A DNA stretch of 54,999 nt from Pseudomonadota bacterium (GCA_027623205.1 JAQBYC010000002.1:71657-126655); one strand, 5' to 3'; counted from the stretch's first letter, positions 7,896 to 16,276 are shown. Program-made: numbers and translations. Notes: generated from the letters alone by a model not told the origin.

Positions 7896-8842
7896 TGTCC
7901 GTCCTGGTAATTGCCGAACATGATAATGTCGATTTGAAGCCGGCCACGCTGGCCGTCGTGACCGCCGCCACCGCCCTGGGCGGCGATGTGGATATCCTGG
8001 TGATCGGCAGCGGTTGCGCCTCGGTTGGGGAAGCGGCGGCGAACGTCGCCGGCGTGGCCAAGGTCCTGGTTGCGGATGCGCCGGAATATGCCCACATGCT
8101 GGCCGAACCCATGGCCGACCTGGTGGTCCCTCTGGCACGGAATTATGCCGCCGTCATGGCGGTGGCGAATACGGTTGGCAAGAATTTCATGCCCCGGGTC
8201 GCCGCCCTATTGGATGTTTCGCAGATTTCCGAGATATCGGCTATCGTAAGTCCCGATACCTTTATCAGGCCCATCTATGCCGGCAACGCCATGGCCACGG
8301 TGCAATCGTCCGATGCCATCAAGATCATTACCGTGCGGCCCACGGGATTTGAGAAGGCCGCGGCCGAGGGCGGCGCGGCCAGTGTGGAAAACCTCGCCTC
8401 GGCGGGCGATCCGGGCCTGTCCGCTTTCGTGGGCGAAGCACTATCGAAATCCGAGCGGCCGGAGCTGACGGCGGCGAAGATCATCATCTCTGGTGGCCGC
8501 GGCATGCAGTCTGGCGATAACTTCCCGATGATCGAGGCGGTCGCGGATCTGCTTGGCGCGGCGGTCGGCGCCTCCCGGGCAGCGGTCGATGCCGGCTTCG
8601 TGCCGAACGACTATCAAGTCGGCCAGACCGGCAAGGTCGTGGCCCCGGAATTGTATATCGCCGTCGGCATCTCGGGCGCCATTCAGCATCTGGCCGGCAT
8701 GAAGGACAGCAAGGTGATCGTCGCCATCAACAAGGATGAAGAAGCGCCGATCTTCCAGGTCGCCGATTACGGTTTGGTCGCCGATCTGTTCAAGGCGGTG
8801 CCGGAGCTGGAGGAAGAGCTGAAGAAGCTGCCGCCGGCCTAG
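7895..8842 (+). CDS. etfA: Electron transfer flavoprotein subunit alpha
   Basis: A 315-residue ETF alpha subunit. The N-terminal domain starts [11 protein letters not shown]; the C-terminal FAD-binding domain includes [20 protein letters not shown], then [19 protein letters not shown] and [19 protein letters not shown], which together form the PROSITE ETF-alpha signature. It pairs with EtfB, encoded directly upstream with a one-base overlap, to carry electrons from flavoprotein dehydrogenases to the quinone pool. Length and domain order are normal. The gene is followed by about 240 non-coding bases that hold two tandem copies of the dispersed intergenic element, before the 3-hydroxybutyryl-CoA dehydrogenase gene. 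Whether transcription continues past these elements is not clear from sequence. Confidence 0.97.
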   Translation: MSVLVIAEHDNVDLKPATLAVVTAATALGGDVDILVIGSGCASVGEAAANVAGVAKVLVADAPEYAHMLAEPMADLVVPLARNYAAVMAVANTVGKNFMPRVAALLDVSQISEISAIVSPDTFIRPIYAGNAMATVQSSDAIKIITVRPTGFEKAAAEGGAASVENLASAGDPGLSAFVGEALSKSERPELTAAKIIISGGRGMQSGDNFPMIEAVADLLGAAVGASRAAVDAGFVPNDYQVGQTGKVVAPELYIAVGISGAIQHLAGMKDSKVIVAINKDEEAPIFQVADYGLVADLFKAVPELEEELKKLPPA

Positions 8843-8943
8843 AGCGCATTTAGTCTAAATATGCTCGGTTTCTTTGGAAAAGATCAATTCGGCGAAACGC
8901 TCATGTCGTACCAGCGTCTCTGATTAGGTGTAATTTGCGCTAG
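8841..8943 (+). repeat. Dispersed intergenic element, copy 3 (divergent)
   Basis: It begins AGAGCGCATTTAG directly at the etfA stop codon and ends GTAATTTGCGCTAG, resembling the ends of the following copy but with a diverged middle. The last bases are shared with the start of copy 4. Confidence 0.5.
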
Positions 8944-9045
8944 AGCATGTTTCCTTAAAACATGCCCGGACTCTTTAAGATTAGAGCTATTCAACCAAAT
9001 ACTTACGTCGCGAGAGCGACTCCTGTTAATTGAAAACTGCGCTAG
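8941..9045 (+). repeat. Dispersed intergenic element, copy 4 (full length)
   Basis: A full-length copy. It starts TAGAGCATGTTTCC, contains a small hairpin (GTTTCC..AAAACATGC), the block GACTCTTTAAGATTAGAG, the stem-loop GTCGCGAGAGCGAC, and ends TTAATTGAAAACTGCGCTAG. It matches the copy at 47.6 kb along its whole length and is a good type sequence for the family. Confidence 0.7.
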
Positions 9046-9083
9046 GGAACCGCCGGTAAAGTTCACTGGCAGAAAGATAAACA

Positions 9084-9956
9084 ATGATCCAGACCATTGG
9101 CATTATCGGCGCCGGACAGATGGGCAACGGTATCGCCCATGTCCTGTCCGTCGCCGGCTATGACGTCCTGCTGACGGACACTTCCAATGCCCAGATGCAG
9201 AAGGCACTAAAGGTAATCGAAGGCAATTTGGCGCGCCAGGTTGACCGGGGCCTGCTGGAACAGGCTGCCATGACAACGGCGCTGGCCCGGATCAGGACCG
9301 TGGCCGGCCTGCCTGAACTGGCCAACGCGGATCTGGTGATCGAGGCGGCAGCCGAGGACGAAGACATCAAGCGCCGGATCCTGTCGGATCTGGGATCGAT
9401 ACTGAAGCCGGAGGGCTTGATCGCCACCAATACGTCCTCCATCTCCATCACCCGTCTGGCCGCCGTATCGGGCCGCCCGGAAAAGTTCATGGGCATGCAT
9501 TTCATGAACCCGGTGCCGGTAATGGAACTGGTCGAACTGATCCGCGGCATTGCCACGGACGAGGCAACCTTCACCGCCGTGCGCGAGGTGGTGATCAGGG
9601 TCGGTAAAATTCCCGCCAACGCCGAGGATTTCCCCGCCTTTATCGTCAACCGCATCCTGATGCCCATGGTCAACGAGGCGGTCTATACCCTGTATGAAGG
9701 TGTCGGAACCGTAGAAGGCATCGACAGCGCCATGCGACTGGGTGCCCACCATCGCATGGGGCCGTTGGAACTGGCCGATTTCATTGGCCTGGATACCTGC
9801 CTCGCCATCATGCAGTCGCTGTACGAGGGTCTGGCCGACAGCAAATACCGGCCCTGTCCCCTGTTGGTCAAATACGTCGAAGCCGGCTGGCTGGGCCGCA
9901 AGACAGACCGCGGCTTCTACGACTACCATGGCGATAAACCGGTCCCCACACGGTAG
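9084..9956 (+). CDS. hbd: 3-hydroxybutyryl-CoA dehydrogenase
   Basis: A 290-residue enzyme of the 3-hydroxyacyl-CoA dehydrogenase family, which oxidises (S)-3-hydroxyacyl-CoA with NAD(P)+ in the cytoplasm. The Rossmann loop IGAGQMGNGIAHV is at residues 8-20, TNTSSISI at about 115-122, and the catalytic His lies in MGMHFMNPVPVMELVE (His139). The C-terminal helical domain carries GAHHRMGPLELADFIGLD and ends GRKTDRGFYDY, the usual tail of the short (about 285-residue) form. It lacks the hydratase fusion of FadB-type proteins. The position after etfBA is a frequent alphaproteobacterial arrangement and fits use in beta-oxidation, butanoate or PHB metabolism. The symbol could equally be paaH, given functional overlap. 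Confidence 0.93.
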   Translation: MIQTIGIIGAGQMGNGIAHVLSVAGYDVLLTDTSNAQMQKALKVIEGNLARQVDRGLLEQAAMTTALARIRTVAGLPELANADLVIEAAAEDEDIKRRILSDLGSILKPEGLIATNTSSISITRLAAVSGRPEKFMGMHFMNPVPVMELVELIRGIATDEATFTAVREVVIRVGKIPANAEDFPAFIVNRILMPMVNEAVYTLYEGVGTVEGIDSAMRLGAHHRMGPLELADFIGLDTCLAIMQSLYEGLADSKYRPCPLLVKYVEAGWLGRKTDRGFYDYHGDKPVPTR

Positions 9957-10024
9957 ACTGCTCTTCTAAACTTGGCGTTGACCCGGGATCGGCCCCAGTT
10001 TGACCGTTTGACATGGGCGTTGCC

Positions 10025-10052
10025 CCGGGCACATTGGTCCACATGTGCCCGG
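10025..10052. terminator. Strong hairpin between convergent genes
   Basis: A perfect 10-bp stem CCGGGCACAT / ATGTGCCCGG has an 8-base loop (10035-10042). No T-tract follows on either strand, so this is a hairpin that may terminate or protect transcripts, not a textbook intrinsic terminator. It lies 69 bases after the 3-hydroxybutyryl-CoA dehydrogenase stop codon. Confidence 0.4.
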
Positions 10053-10065
10053 AGCCATTTGTGAA

Positions 10066-10112
10066 GCGCGATTGAAGCAATTACTAAAGTCGCGTTCGCG
10101 ATTCCCATTACA
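10066..10112 (+). repeat. Dispersed intergenic element, partial copy 5
   Basis: Contains GCAATTACTAAAGTCGCGTTCGCGATTCCCATT, which matches the central stem-loop part of the family. The conserved TTGAAAATTGCTCT end is missing. It lies in the gap between two convergent genes. Confidence 0.5.
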
Positions 10113-10138
10113 TGGACATTATGCTGGACGGCCAGACC

Positions 10139-10525
10139 CTACGCCCGCTCGATCAGTTGATACATCACGCCGTGACCATCGCGCGGATGTACGAATACCT
10201 GGGTTCCCGATTCTATAATCCGGGCACCGTTGGCTTTCATCTCAGCAGCCGCTGCCGCCAAATTATCTACGGCCAACGCGACCAGATGCACGCCTTCGCC
10301 GTATTTTTCGAGCGCAACAGCAATGGCGCCGTCTGCCCCGAGAGGTTCCGCAAGTTCGATAAAACGTCCCTCGTCACCCAGCGGCAAAATCGCCCGCGTC
10401 ATGCCTAGACTGGGTATTTCATCGGGGCCCTTGCTCGCCTTCATGCCAAGCTTGGTCTCATAATCTTTAAGACTCTGATCGAGATCCTTGACGCGCACCA
10501 CGATATGGTCGATCCATTTCGGCAT
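10139..10525 (-). CDS. VOC family protein (methylmalonyl-CoA epimerase-like fold)
   Basis: A 128-residue single VOC domain. It starts MPKWIDHIVVRVKDLDQSLKDYETKLG, has the central VHLVALAVDNLAAAAAEMKANG helix-strand unit, and ends with FVHPRDGHGVMYQLIE, which resembles the metal-binding end of glyoxalase_4 / methylmalonyl-CoA epimerase proteins (xxHPxxxxGxxxEL). GGAGGA lies about seven bases upstream of the ATG. The protein could be an epimerase acting on a CoA thioester, which would fit the acyl-CoA neighbours, but the match is to the fold, not to the specific enzyme. It is transcribed convergently with the 3-hydroxybutyryl-CoA dehydrogenase. The next upstream gene on the same strand, the flavin monooxygenase, ends 188 bases away. 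Confidence 0.82.
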   Translation of the reverse strand: MPKWIDHIVVRVKDLDQSLKDYETKLGMKASKGPDEIPSLGMTRAILPLGDEGRFIELAEPLGADGAIAVALEKYGEGVHLVALAVDNLAAAAAEMKANGARIIESGTQVFVHPRDGHGVMYQLIERA

Positions 10526-10713
10526 AATTCTTCCTCCCAGAGTTTGTGTTTCCTGTGAATATTCGCACAGTTTACCCCGCCGTGTCCTGATCGCGGACTC
10601 GCAAATTATTTATGCTCTTTTGGCGTGTTCCGCGCCATCGGCAAATCAAACCGCCGCCGTCGAAGACGGCTCGGGGTCAATGCCTCCACGGCCGACAGGA
10701 AATGCAGCGTCTA

Positions 10714-11901
10714 TCAGCCTTCTTCGAGTCCGGTGCCGCCATAGAGCCATTGCAGCCGGTCATAATAGTCTTCCACCGTCAGGTTCCCCATGATGTGATT
10801 ACGAACCCGGGCGTGGGCGCCGTCGGGGTGGTAGATATGATCGCCGATGGCGCGAGCGCCCAGTTGGACCCGTGCGGTACGGATCATGCGCTGATCGTTG
10901 TAGGCGGCGAAGGCGCGGTCAATGTCGCCGCTATTGCGTTCCATCATGTGGGAGAGGCATACCGCGTCTTCCAACGCCATGCAGGCCCCCTGGGCGTAGT
11001 ATTGCAGCATGGGATGGGCGGCATCGCCCAACAGCGTGACCCGGCCATCGACCCAGTTCTCCACCGGATCCCGGTCGCATAATACCCACAGCTTCCAATC
11101 GCTGCCGTGGCGAATGACTTTCAGAATCTTTTCACTGATATGCTGAAAGCCCCGCAATACTTCCTCGTGGCCGACCGGCTTGCCGGCAACCGGCTCGGGG
11201 GCATGATTGTGATAGGTGGCGACCAGATTGAAGACCTTCCAGTCGGACAACGGGTAATGCACGATATGACAGCCCGGCCCGGCCCACAGGGTGGCGGCGT
11301 TCCAGCGCAAATCTTCCGGCATTTGTTCGGTCGGAATGACCGACCGATAGGTGGTGTGGCCCGATACCCTGGGCTGAGCATCTCCCACCACCTGGCGGCG
11401 CACGCTTGACCACAGGCCATCTGCGCCGATCAGGGCCGTACCCGCGACCTGTTCGCCATTGGCCAGATTGGCGTTGACGCCCCGACCATCCTGGTCATAG
11501 CCGACCACGTCGGCGCTGACCTGTAATTCTATCAGGGCATTGTCCTGGCAGCCTTGCAGCAGGACGGCGTACAGATCGCCCCGGTGGACCACCGCATAGG
11601 GGTTGCCGAATCTTTTACGGAAAGGCTCATCCAGGGGGATGTGCATGATCTCTTCGCCGCTCATGGCGTCCATCAGACGCAGTTTATCCACATAGACGGC
11701 GTTTTTTCGCGCGGCATCGCCAACGCCCAGATAATCGAAGGAATGAAACGCGTTCGGGCCCAATTGGATACCGGCGCCGATCTCGCCCAGGACGGGGGAT
11801 TTTTCTAGAACGATGCTGCGGTAACCCTTTTGCGCCAGACCCAAGGCGGCTGCAAGACCACCGATGCCGCCACCGGCGATGATCAATCTTGTTTCACTCA
11901 T
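10714..11901 (-). CDS. FAD-dependent monooxygenase, 3-hydroxybenzoate 6-hydroxylase-like
   Basis: A 395-residue class A flavoprotein hydroxylase. The FAD dinucleotide fold IIAGGGIGGLAAALGLAQKG is at residues 7-26, GADGLWSSVRRQV (the DG motif) at about 159-171, and the second FAD motif GRVTLLGDAAHPMLQYYAQG at about 285-304. EIGAGIQLGPNAFHSFDYLG closely resembles the N-terminal region of 3-hydroxybenzoate 6-hydroxylases and salicylate hydroxylases. Such enzymes use NADH and O2 to add a hydroxyl group to an aromatic acid; gentisate would be the product if the specific guess is right. No gentisate dioxygenase gene is in the window. The gene is separate from neighbours, with 188 bases after it and 131 before the SDR remnant. 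Confidence 0.85.
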   Translation of the reverse strand: MSETRLIIAGGGIGGLAAALGLAQKGYRSIVLEKSPVLGEIGAGIQLGPNAFHSFDYLGVGDAARKNAVYVDKLRLMDAMSGEEIMHIPLDEPFRKRFGNPYAVVHRGDLYAVLLQGCQDNALIELQVSADVVGYDQDGRGVNANLANGEQVAGTALIGADGLWSSVRRQVVGDAQPRVSGHTTYRSVIPTEQMPEDLRWNAATLWAGPGCHIVHYPLSDWKVFNLVATYHNHAPEPVAGKPVGHEEVLRGFQHISEKILKVIRHGSDWKLWVLCDRDPVENWVDGRVTLLGDAAHPMLQYYAQGACMALEDAVCLSHMMERNSGDIDRAFAAYNDQRMIRTARVQLGARAIGDHIYHPDGAHARVRNHIMGNLTVEDYYDRLQWLYGGTGLEEG

Positions 11902-12032
11902 GATTTTGTCCGCGTCCTTTTTGGGGCTGGCCGGGGTAGACCGATGTTTCGATCATATTGATGACGGTGGCAACCGCAAGGCATGCACCCTAAGATCGGC
12001 GTGCTGAAATAATCCCAGGGGGATGCAAAAGC

Positions 12033-12356
12033 ATGACCGCGGATCGTCCCCATTGCCGGGTTATCGGGGTTGGCGCGGGCACTGGGTTGGCCTGTGCGCG
12101 GCGCATTGTCGAAGGCGGCTACATGGTTTTGCCGCGGAAACCGAGCATACAACGGCCTATCCCGGCGATATCGCCGAGTTGCACGGCGACCGAAAGGCGC
12201 TGCAACGAATGATGGCCGAACAGGGCTTGCCAAAGGCGGTGGTCAATAACCCCGCCCTGGCGACGTTCGCCCCCTAAACGGAGTTGGATGCCGCACTGTT
12301 CGAGCGCAATTTCCGGGTCAACACCACCGGCCTGCTGGTTACGGCCCAGGCACCGC
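12033..12356 (+). pseudogene. Degraded short-chain dehydrogenase/reductase (SDR) fragment
   Basis: The plus strand encodes an SDR-like N terminus, VIGVGAGTGLACARRIVEGG, from an ATG at 12033 with GGGGGA upstream. After about codon 30 the homology moves to another frame: GDIAELHGDRKALQRMM, then AVVNNPALATFAP, an in-frame TAA (12275-12277), and TELDAALFERNFRVNTTGLL. The NNPA and NFRVNTTG segments correspond to the SDR NNAG motif and the helix alpha-E region. There is thus one frameshift or deletion near 12120 and one nonsense codon, and the gene stops at the 3' end of the crotonase gene, so the catalytic Tyr-Lys half is gone. This is a remnant, with the right end probably cut by an old rearrangement. 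Confidence 0.7.
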
Positions 12357-13154
12357 TTATTTGCCGGTGAAGTTGGCTTTGCGTTTTTCGACGAACGCCG
12401 CCACGCCTTCGCGGTAGTCGGCGCGTTTGGCACAGTCGGCAAAGCATTCGGCTTCCAACTGCAACTGGGATTCGAACTCGTTCTCCAAAGAGCGGTACAT
12501 CAGCTTCTTGCCCATGCCATAGACATGGGTGGGGCCGTTTGCCAGGCGGGTGGTGAGCTTGCTGCAGGCTTCATCCAATTCCGCGCCGGGCACCACGAAA
12601 TTGACCAGACCCATATCCGCCATCTGCTGCGCCGTGTAACGGTCGCCCAGCAGGGTCATCTCCAGGGTCTTCTTGATGCCGATGGCGCGGGGCAGATGGA
12701 ACGAGGAGGAGCCATCCGGGGTGGTGCCAATGTTGCAATAGGCCAGCGTAAAAAAGGCATCCTCTTCCGCGATCACAAGATCACAGGCGGCCGCCAACGA
12801 GACGCCGGCGCCGGCCGCCGCGCCACGAACCTTGGCCACGATCGGCTTGGGCATGCGGCGCATGGAAAACATGATGGTGTGGAGGTCGTGAATGCGATGC
12901 AGAAAATAGCTCTGGGTCTCGGCTTCGTCATGGCTGTTCAGATATTCGTGCATGTTCTTCACATCACCCCCGGCCATGAAATGATCGCCGGCGCCTTCCA
13001 GCACCACGCAGCGGACAGCCGTGTCGAACTCCACCTGATGGAACAACGCGTCCATCTGGCTGCGCATTTCCATGGACAGGGCGTTGCGCGCTTCAGGCCG
13101 GTTCATGGTCAGGGTGGCGATGCCATTGGCCACGGTCATTTCTAAATCAGCCAT
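12357..13154 (-). CDS. Enoyl-CoA hydratase/isomerase family protein
   Basis: A 265-residue crotonase. The oxyanion-hole strands are visible in GDHFMAGGDVKNM (about residues 55-67) and VRGAAAGAGVSLAAACDLVI. At the position where hydratases carry the second catalytic Glu (PExxLGxxPGxGGT), this protein has LAYCNIGTTPDGSSSFHLPR, with Asp in place of the Gly/Gly pair. That pattern is closer to PaaG-like isomerases, which use the Asp, than to true hydratases. The reaction is therefore probably isomerisation of an enoyl-CoA, but this needs alignment. The start at 13154 has GGA eight bases upstream; a longer frame to 13247 is unlikely. It follows the TetR gene on the same strand by about 117 bases. 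Confidence 0.88.
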   Translation of the reverse strand: MADLEMTVANGIATLTMNRPEARNALSMEMRSQMDALFHQVEFDTAVRCVVLEGAGDHFMAGGDVKNMHEYLNSHDEAETQSYFLHRIHDLHTIMFSMRRMPKPIVAKVRGAAAGAGVSLAAACDLVIAEEDAFFTLAYCNIGTTPDGSSSFHLPRAIGIKKTLEMTLLGDRYTAQQMADMGLVNFVVPGAELDEACSKLTTRLANGPTHVYGMGKKLMYRSLENEFESQLQLEAECFADCAKRADYREGVAAFVEKRKANFTGK

Positions 13155-13271
13155 CGTTGGTTTCCTTTCGGGGATTGTTCGTAGGTTTGTCACGCCAACT
13201 GCTGGCGGCTTCGAGATATCGACTTGCTGCTGGCAAACTACCGTCAAGTTACCCGCCTGCCTAGACGGTTT

Positions 13272-13877
13272 TTAGGCGCCACCCGGATCAACGTCCGACA
13301 TCTCCAACATGACACACAGGGCCCATGTCGTATCGTGAATGGGCTGGGTGCTACGCAGTACCCGCGCCAGCATAAGGGCGCCTTCCAAGCCGGCGATGAT
13401 GGCGGTGGCGGTGGCCGGGATTCGCGCCGCCGGCCAGTCATGGCGGGCCAGCATGGCCGCCATCACCGCCAGCCAATCGGCGAACACGGCTTGTCCGGCT
13501 TCCGTTATGGCCGCGGAAGCGGGCGTGGTTTCCAGCAGGGTCATGGTGATGGGGCAGCCGTCACGGAATTTCGAGGCCTCCAGCCAATGCGCCAGCATCC
13601 CGGTATAGCGGCGCAGGAAATCGGCGGGGCTGTCCGCCTGTTTCGCCAGTTCGGCAAATGTATCCGTCACCAAACCGCCCGCCGCCGCGACCGCCGCCGC
13701 GCCGATCTCTTCCTTGCCATCGGGAAAGTAGTGATAGAGGGAGCCTCGCGCCGCCCCACTGGCGGCCAGAATGTCGCGCAAACCGGTGCCGCTATAGCCC
13801 TGGCGGCGAAACAACTTCGCGGCAGCCCAGATCAGGGTTTCGCGCTGTTTGGGCTGCTGCTTGCTTTGTTGGCTCAT
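13272..13877 (-). CDS. TetR/AcrR family transcriptional regulator
   Basis: A 201-residue repressor-type protein. The N-terminal helix-turn-helix reads TLIWAAAKLFRRQGYSGTGL, then RDILAASGAARGSLYHYFPDGKEEI (about residues 14-57), with the family's GxLYxHFxxKExL pattern. The C-terminal half is a ligand-binding and dimerisation domain with a LfrA/YxaF-like feel (LLETTPASAAI, IIAGLEGALMLARV). A palindrome in its own upstream region suggests autoregulation. The crotonase gene is downstream on the same strand, and the orphan molybdenum-hydroxylase cluster ends just upstream, so either may be a target. No ligand can be read from sequence; acyl-CoA or aromatic compounds would suit the neighbours. Confidence 0.9.
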   Translation of the reverse strand: MSQQSKQQPKQRETLIWAAAKLFRRQGYSGTGLRDILAASGAARGSLYHYFPDGKEEIGAAAVAAAGGLVTDTFAELAKQADSPADFLRRYTGMLAHWLEASKFRDGCPITMTLLETTPASAAITEAGQAVFADWLAVMAAMLARHDWPAARIPATATAIIAGLEGALMLARVLRSTQPIHDTTWALCVMLEMSDVDPGGA

Positions 13878-13891
13878 AATATTTGTAATTA

Positions 13892-13907
13892 TATAGACCG
13901 GTCGTCA
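13892..13907 (-). promoter_or_regulatory. Candidate TetR-family operator
   Basis: The perfect palindrome GACCGGTC (13896-13903) sits in TATAGACCGGTCGTCA, 15 bases upstream of the tetR start. TAGACCGGTC resembles the half-site described for the YxaF/LmrA group of TetR repressors. On the minus strand it lies just upstream of a TATAAT-like sequence, a position where binding would block transcription. Confidence 0.4.
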
Positions 13908-13957
13908 TAATACCAGCTTGAACTGTTTTCGTTATGCATCAAGTCAGCGGACCGCCG

Positions 13958-16276
13958 TTACGGCTTGCGGTTCATCGCGCGCCAGAGGCGTTCGGGGGTG
14001 GCCGGCATGTCAATATCGGTAACGCCGAGGGGCTTCAGGGCATCCAGGATGGCGGCAACAATGGTTTGCGGCGAAGCGATGCAGCCGGCCTGGCCAGAGC
14101 CCTTGACGCCCAACGGATTGGCCGCCGTGGGCGTATGGCGGAAATGCACCGCGAAGGACGGCAGGTGGCTGGCCCGGGGCAGGGTGTAGTCCAGCAATGT
14201 GCCGCTCAATAATTGCGCGGTATCGGGATCGTAGGCGAGGTTTTCCATCAGGGCCTGGCCGATCCCCTGGGTGACGCCGCCATGCACCTGGCCCTCGGTC
14301 AGGCGGGGATTGATCAGAACGCCATAGTCATCGACCATAAGATACCGGTCCAGGCGCAGGGCACCGGTCTGCCGGTCGATCTCAACTTCGGCGACATGGC
14401 AACCGCTGGGGAAAGTAAAGGGCGCATCTTCCCGCCGCGCGTAACTGTCCAGGCCGTTTACGCCAACCCCGCCCGCCAGTTTTGGGTCCCGCGCCGCCGC
14501 CGCAACCGCCCGCAGCGAGACCGAACGGTCGCTGCCGGCGACGCCGAAGGCGCCGTTTTCGAATGCCAGCGCCGCTTCGTCGGCCTGCAGCATCTGCGCC
14601 GCCACCGGACGGGCCTTGGCCAGCACCGCCGCCATGGCGGCCACCAGGGCACTGCCGCCCATATGCATGGACCGGGCGCCGCCGTGGCCATTGCCGGCGC
14701 GCACCTCCGCGGTGTCGGCCTGGATATAGCGGAAGCTGTCCAGCGGCAGGCCAAAAGTGGCGGCGGCGATCTGACTGAATGCCGTTTCATGGCCCTGGCC
14801 GTTGGATTCGGTACCCAGGCGCAGTTCAATGGCGCCGTCGGTCGCGAACCTGACCTCGGCCCCTTCGGCGTTGGCGCCGCGGGCGGTTTCCAGGAAGCAG
14901 CCAACGCCCATGCCACGCAGGCGTCCGGCAGCCGCCGCAACCCGGCGCCGGGCTTCAAAGCCGGCCCGGTCGGCCAGGCGGACGGCGCTTTCGATATTGC
15001 CCTTGAAATCGCCGGTATCGATCTCGATGCCCAAAGCGGAGCGGAAAGGAAAGCTGTCGATGGCATTCAACAGACGCAACGCCACGGGATCGATCCCGGT
15101 GCGCAGCGCGGCGGCCTCGATCAGGCGTTCGATGATGTAGTTGGCTTCGGGCTTGCCGGCGCCGCGATAGGCATCGACGGGCACCGTATTGGTGAAGGCG
15201 CCGCGCACCGCCATGAACACGTTGGGAATCGCGTAGATACCGCCCATCGCCGTCGAGGCCGCCATGGTCGAAACGCCCGGCCCGAACGAGGAAAGATAGG
15301 CGCCCATGTTCGCGGTCATGGCAACGGAAAGCGCAAGGAACCGGCCCTCCGCATCCAGCGCCAGGCGCGCCGTCGCATGGATATCGCGCCCTTGCGTGCT
15401 GCTCATGAATTCTTCATTGCGCTCGGCCACCCATTTTACGGGTCGCCCCAGACGCCGTGCGGCCCAGAGCAGAAGCACCCATTCCGGATAAACGAAATTC
15501 TTCAGGCCAAAGCCGCCCCCCACATCAGGCGCGGCGACGTGCAGTTGCGCCTCCGGCACCTTGAAAACAGCGCCGGCCAACTGACCACGGATACCATGCA
15601 CGCCCTGGCCGGTCAGCAGCAAATCCAGGCTATCCGTGGCCGGGTCATAGCGGCCGATCGCGGCCCGCGGCTCGCTGGGCGCCGGCGAGACCCGGTTGTT
15701 GACGATCCCAAGCTCGACGATATGGGCGGCGCCGGCGAAGGCCCGGTCGACCGCCGCGCGATCGCCCTTCTCGAACAGGTAGGCGAGGTTGCCGGCGGCT
15801 TCAGGCCAGATTTCCGGGGCGCCGGGCGCCAGCGCCGCGCGGCCATCGACCAGCGCCGGCAGGGGATCGTAATCAACCTGGATCAGTTCCAGGGCATCAA
15901 GCGCCGTATTGAGGCTTTCGGCAACCACGAAGGCCACCGGATCACCCACATGGCGCACCCGCCCGCGCGCCAGGGCGTACCGTGGCGGCACGACAATGGG
16001 CGCAACCGTCTCGACCACCGCCGCGGCGGCGCAGGGCAATGGCCCGATCCCGTCGGCCGCCAGGTCGGCCCCCGTATAGACACCGGCAACGCCGGGCAGC
16101 GCCGCGGCGGCACTGATATCAATGCCCTTGATAACGGCATGGGCATGGGGTGAACGCAGCACGGCGCCATGCAGTTGGCCCGCCAAATTCATATCGGCGG
16201 TGAATTTGGCCGCGCCGGTGAGAAAACGGTGATCTTCCCGGCGTGGCACGGATTGACCAAGATCGGCGCCACTCAC
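13958..16276 (-). CDS. Xanthine dehydrogenase-family molybdopterin-binding subunit, orphan
   Basis: A 772-residue large subunit of the molybdenum hydroxylase family (CoxL / aldehyde oxidase type). Typical motifs are APDVGGGFGLKNFVYPEW, VDAYRGAGKPEA, GTESNGQGHETAFSQIAA and GVKGSGQAG. In most family members the last motif carries the catalytic Glu (GxGE); here codon 729 (14090-14092) is CAG, giving Gln. These enzymes hydroxylate aldehydes, purines or N-heterocycles with a Mo-cytosine dinucleotide cofactor, and normally need a 2Fe-2S small subunit and an FAD medium subunit. Neither is encoded nearby. The start is GTG at 16276, preceded by AGGGA. The gene is last in a cluster with CoA-transferase and M81 genes. 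Substrate is unknown, and the Gln substitution raises doubt about activity. Confidence 0.87.
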   Translation of the reverse strand: MSGADLGQSVPRREDHRFLTGAAKFTADMNLAGQLHGAVLRSPHAHAVIKGIDISAAAALPGVAGVYTGADLAADGIGPLPCAAAAVVETVAPIVVPPRYALARGRVRHVGDPVAFVVAESLNTALDALELIQVDYDPLPALVDGRAALAPGAPEIWPEAAGNLAYLFEKGDRAAVDRAFAGAAHIVELGIVNNRVSPAPSEPRAAIGRYDPATDSLDLLLTGQGVHGIRGQLAGAVFKVPEAQLHVAAPDVGGGFGLKNFVYPEWVLLLWAARRLGRPVKWVAERNEEFMSSTQGRDIHATARLALDAEGRFLALSVAMTANMGAYLSSFGPGVSTMAASTAMGGIYAIPNVFMAVRGAFTNTVPVDAYRGAGKPEANYIIERLIEAAALRTGIDPVALRLLNAIDSFPFRSALGIEIDTGDFKGNIESAVRLADRAGFEARRRVAAAAGRLRGMGVGCFLETARGANAEGAEVRFATDGAIELRLGTESNGQGHETAFSQIAAATFGLPLDSFRYIQADTAEVRAGNGHGGARSMHMGGSALVAAMAAVLAKARPVAAQMLQADEAALAFENGAFGVAGSDRSVSLRAVAAAARDPKLAGGVGVNGLDSYARREDAPFTFPSGCHVAEVEIDRQTGALRLDRYLMVDDYGVLINPRLTEGQVHGGVTQGIGQALMENLAYDPDTAQLLSGTLLDYTLPRASHLPSFAVHFRHTPTAANPLGVKGSGQAGCIASPQTIVAAILDALKPLGVTDIDMPATPERLWRAMNRKP

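Noticed and set aside
14213-16153. A 646-residue open frame opposite the molybdenum-hydroxylase gene
   Set aside because: Antisense to a strongly conserved coding sequence in GC-rich DNA; Gly/Arg/Gln-rich, with no ribosome binding site and no family motif.
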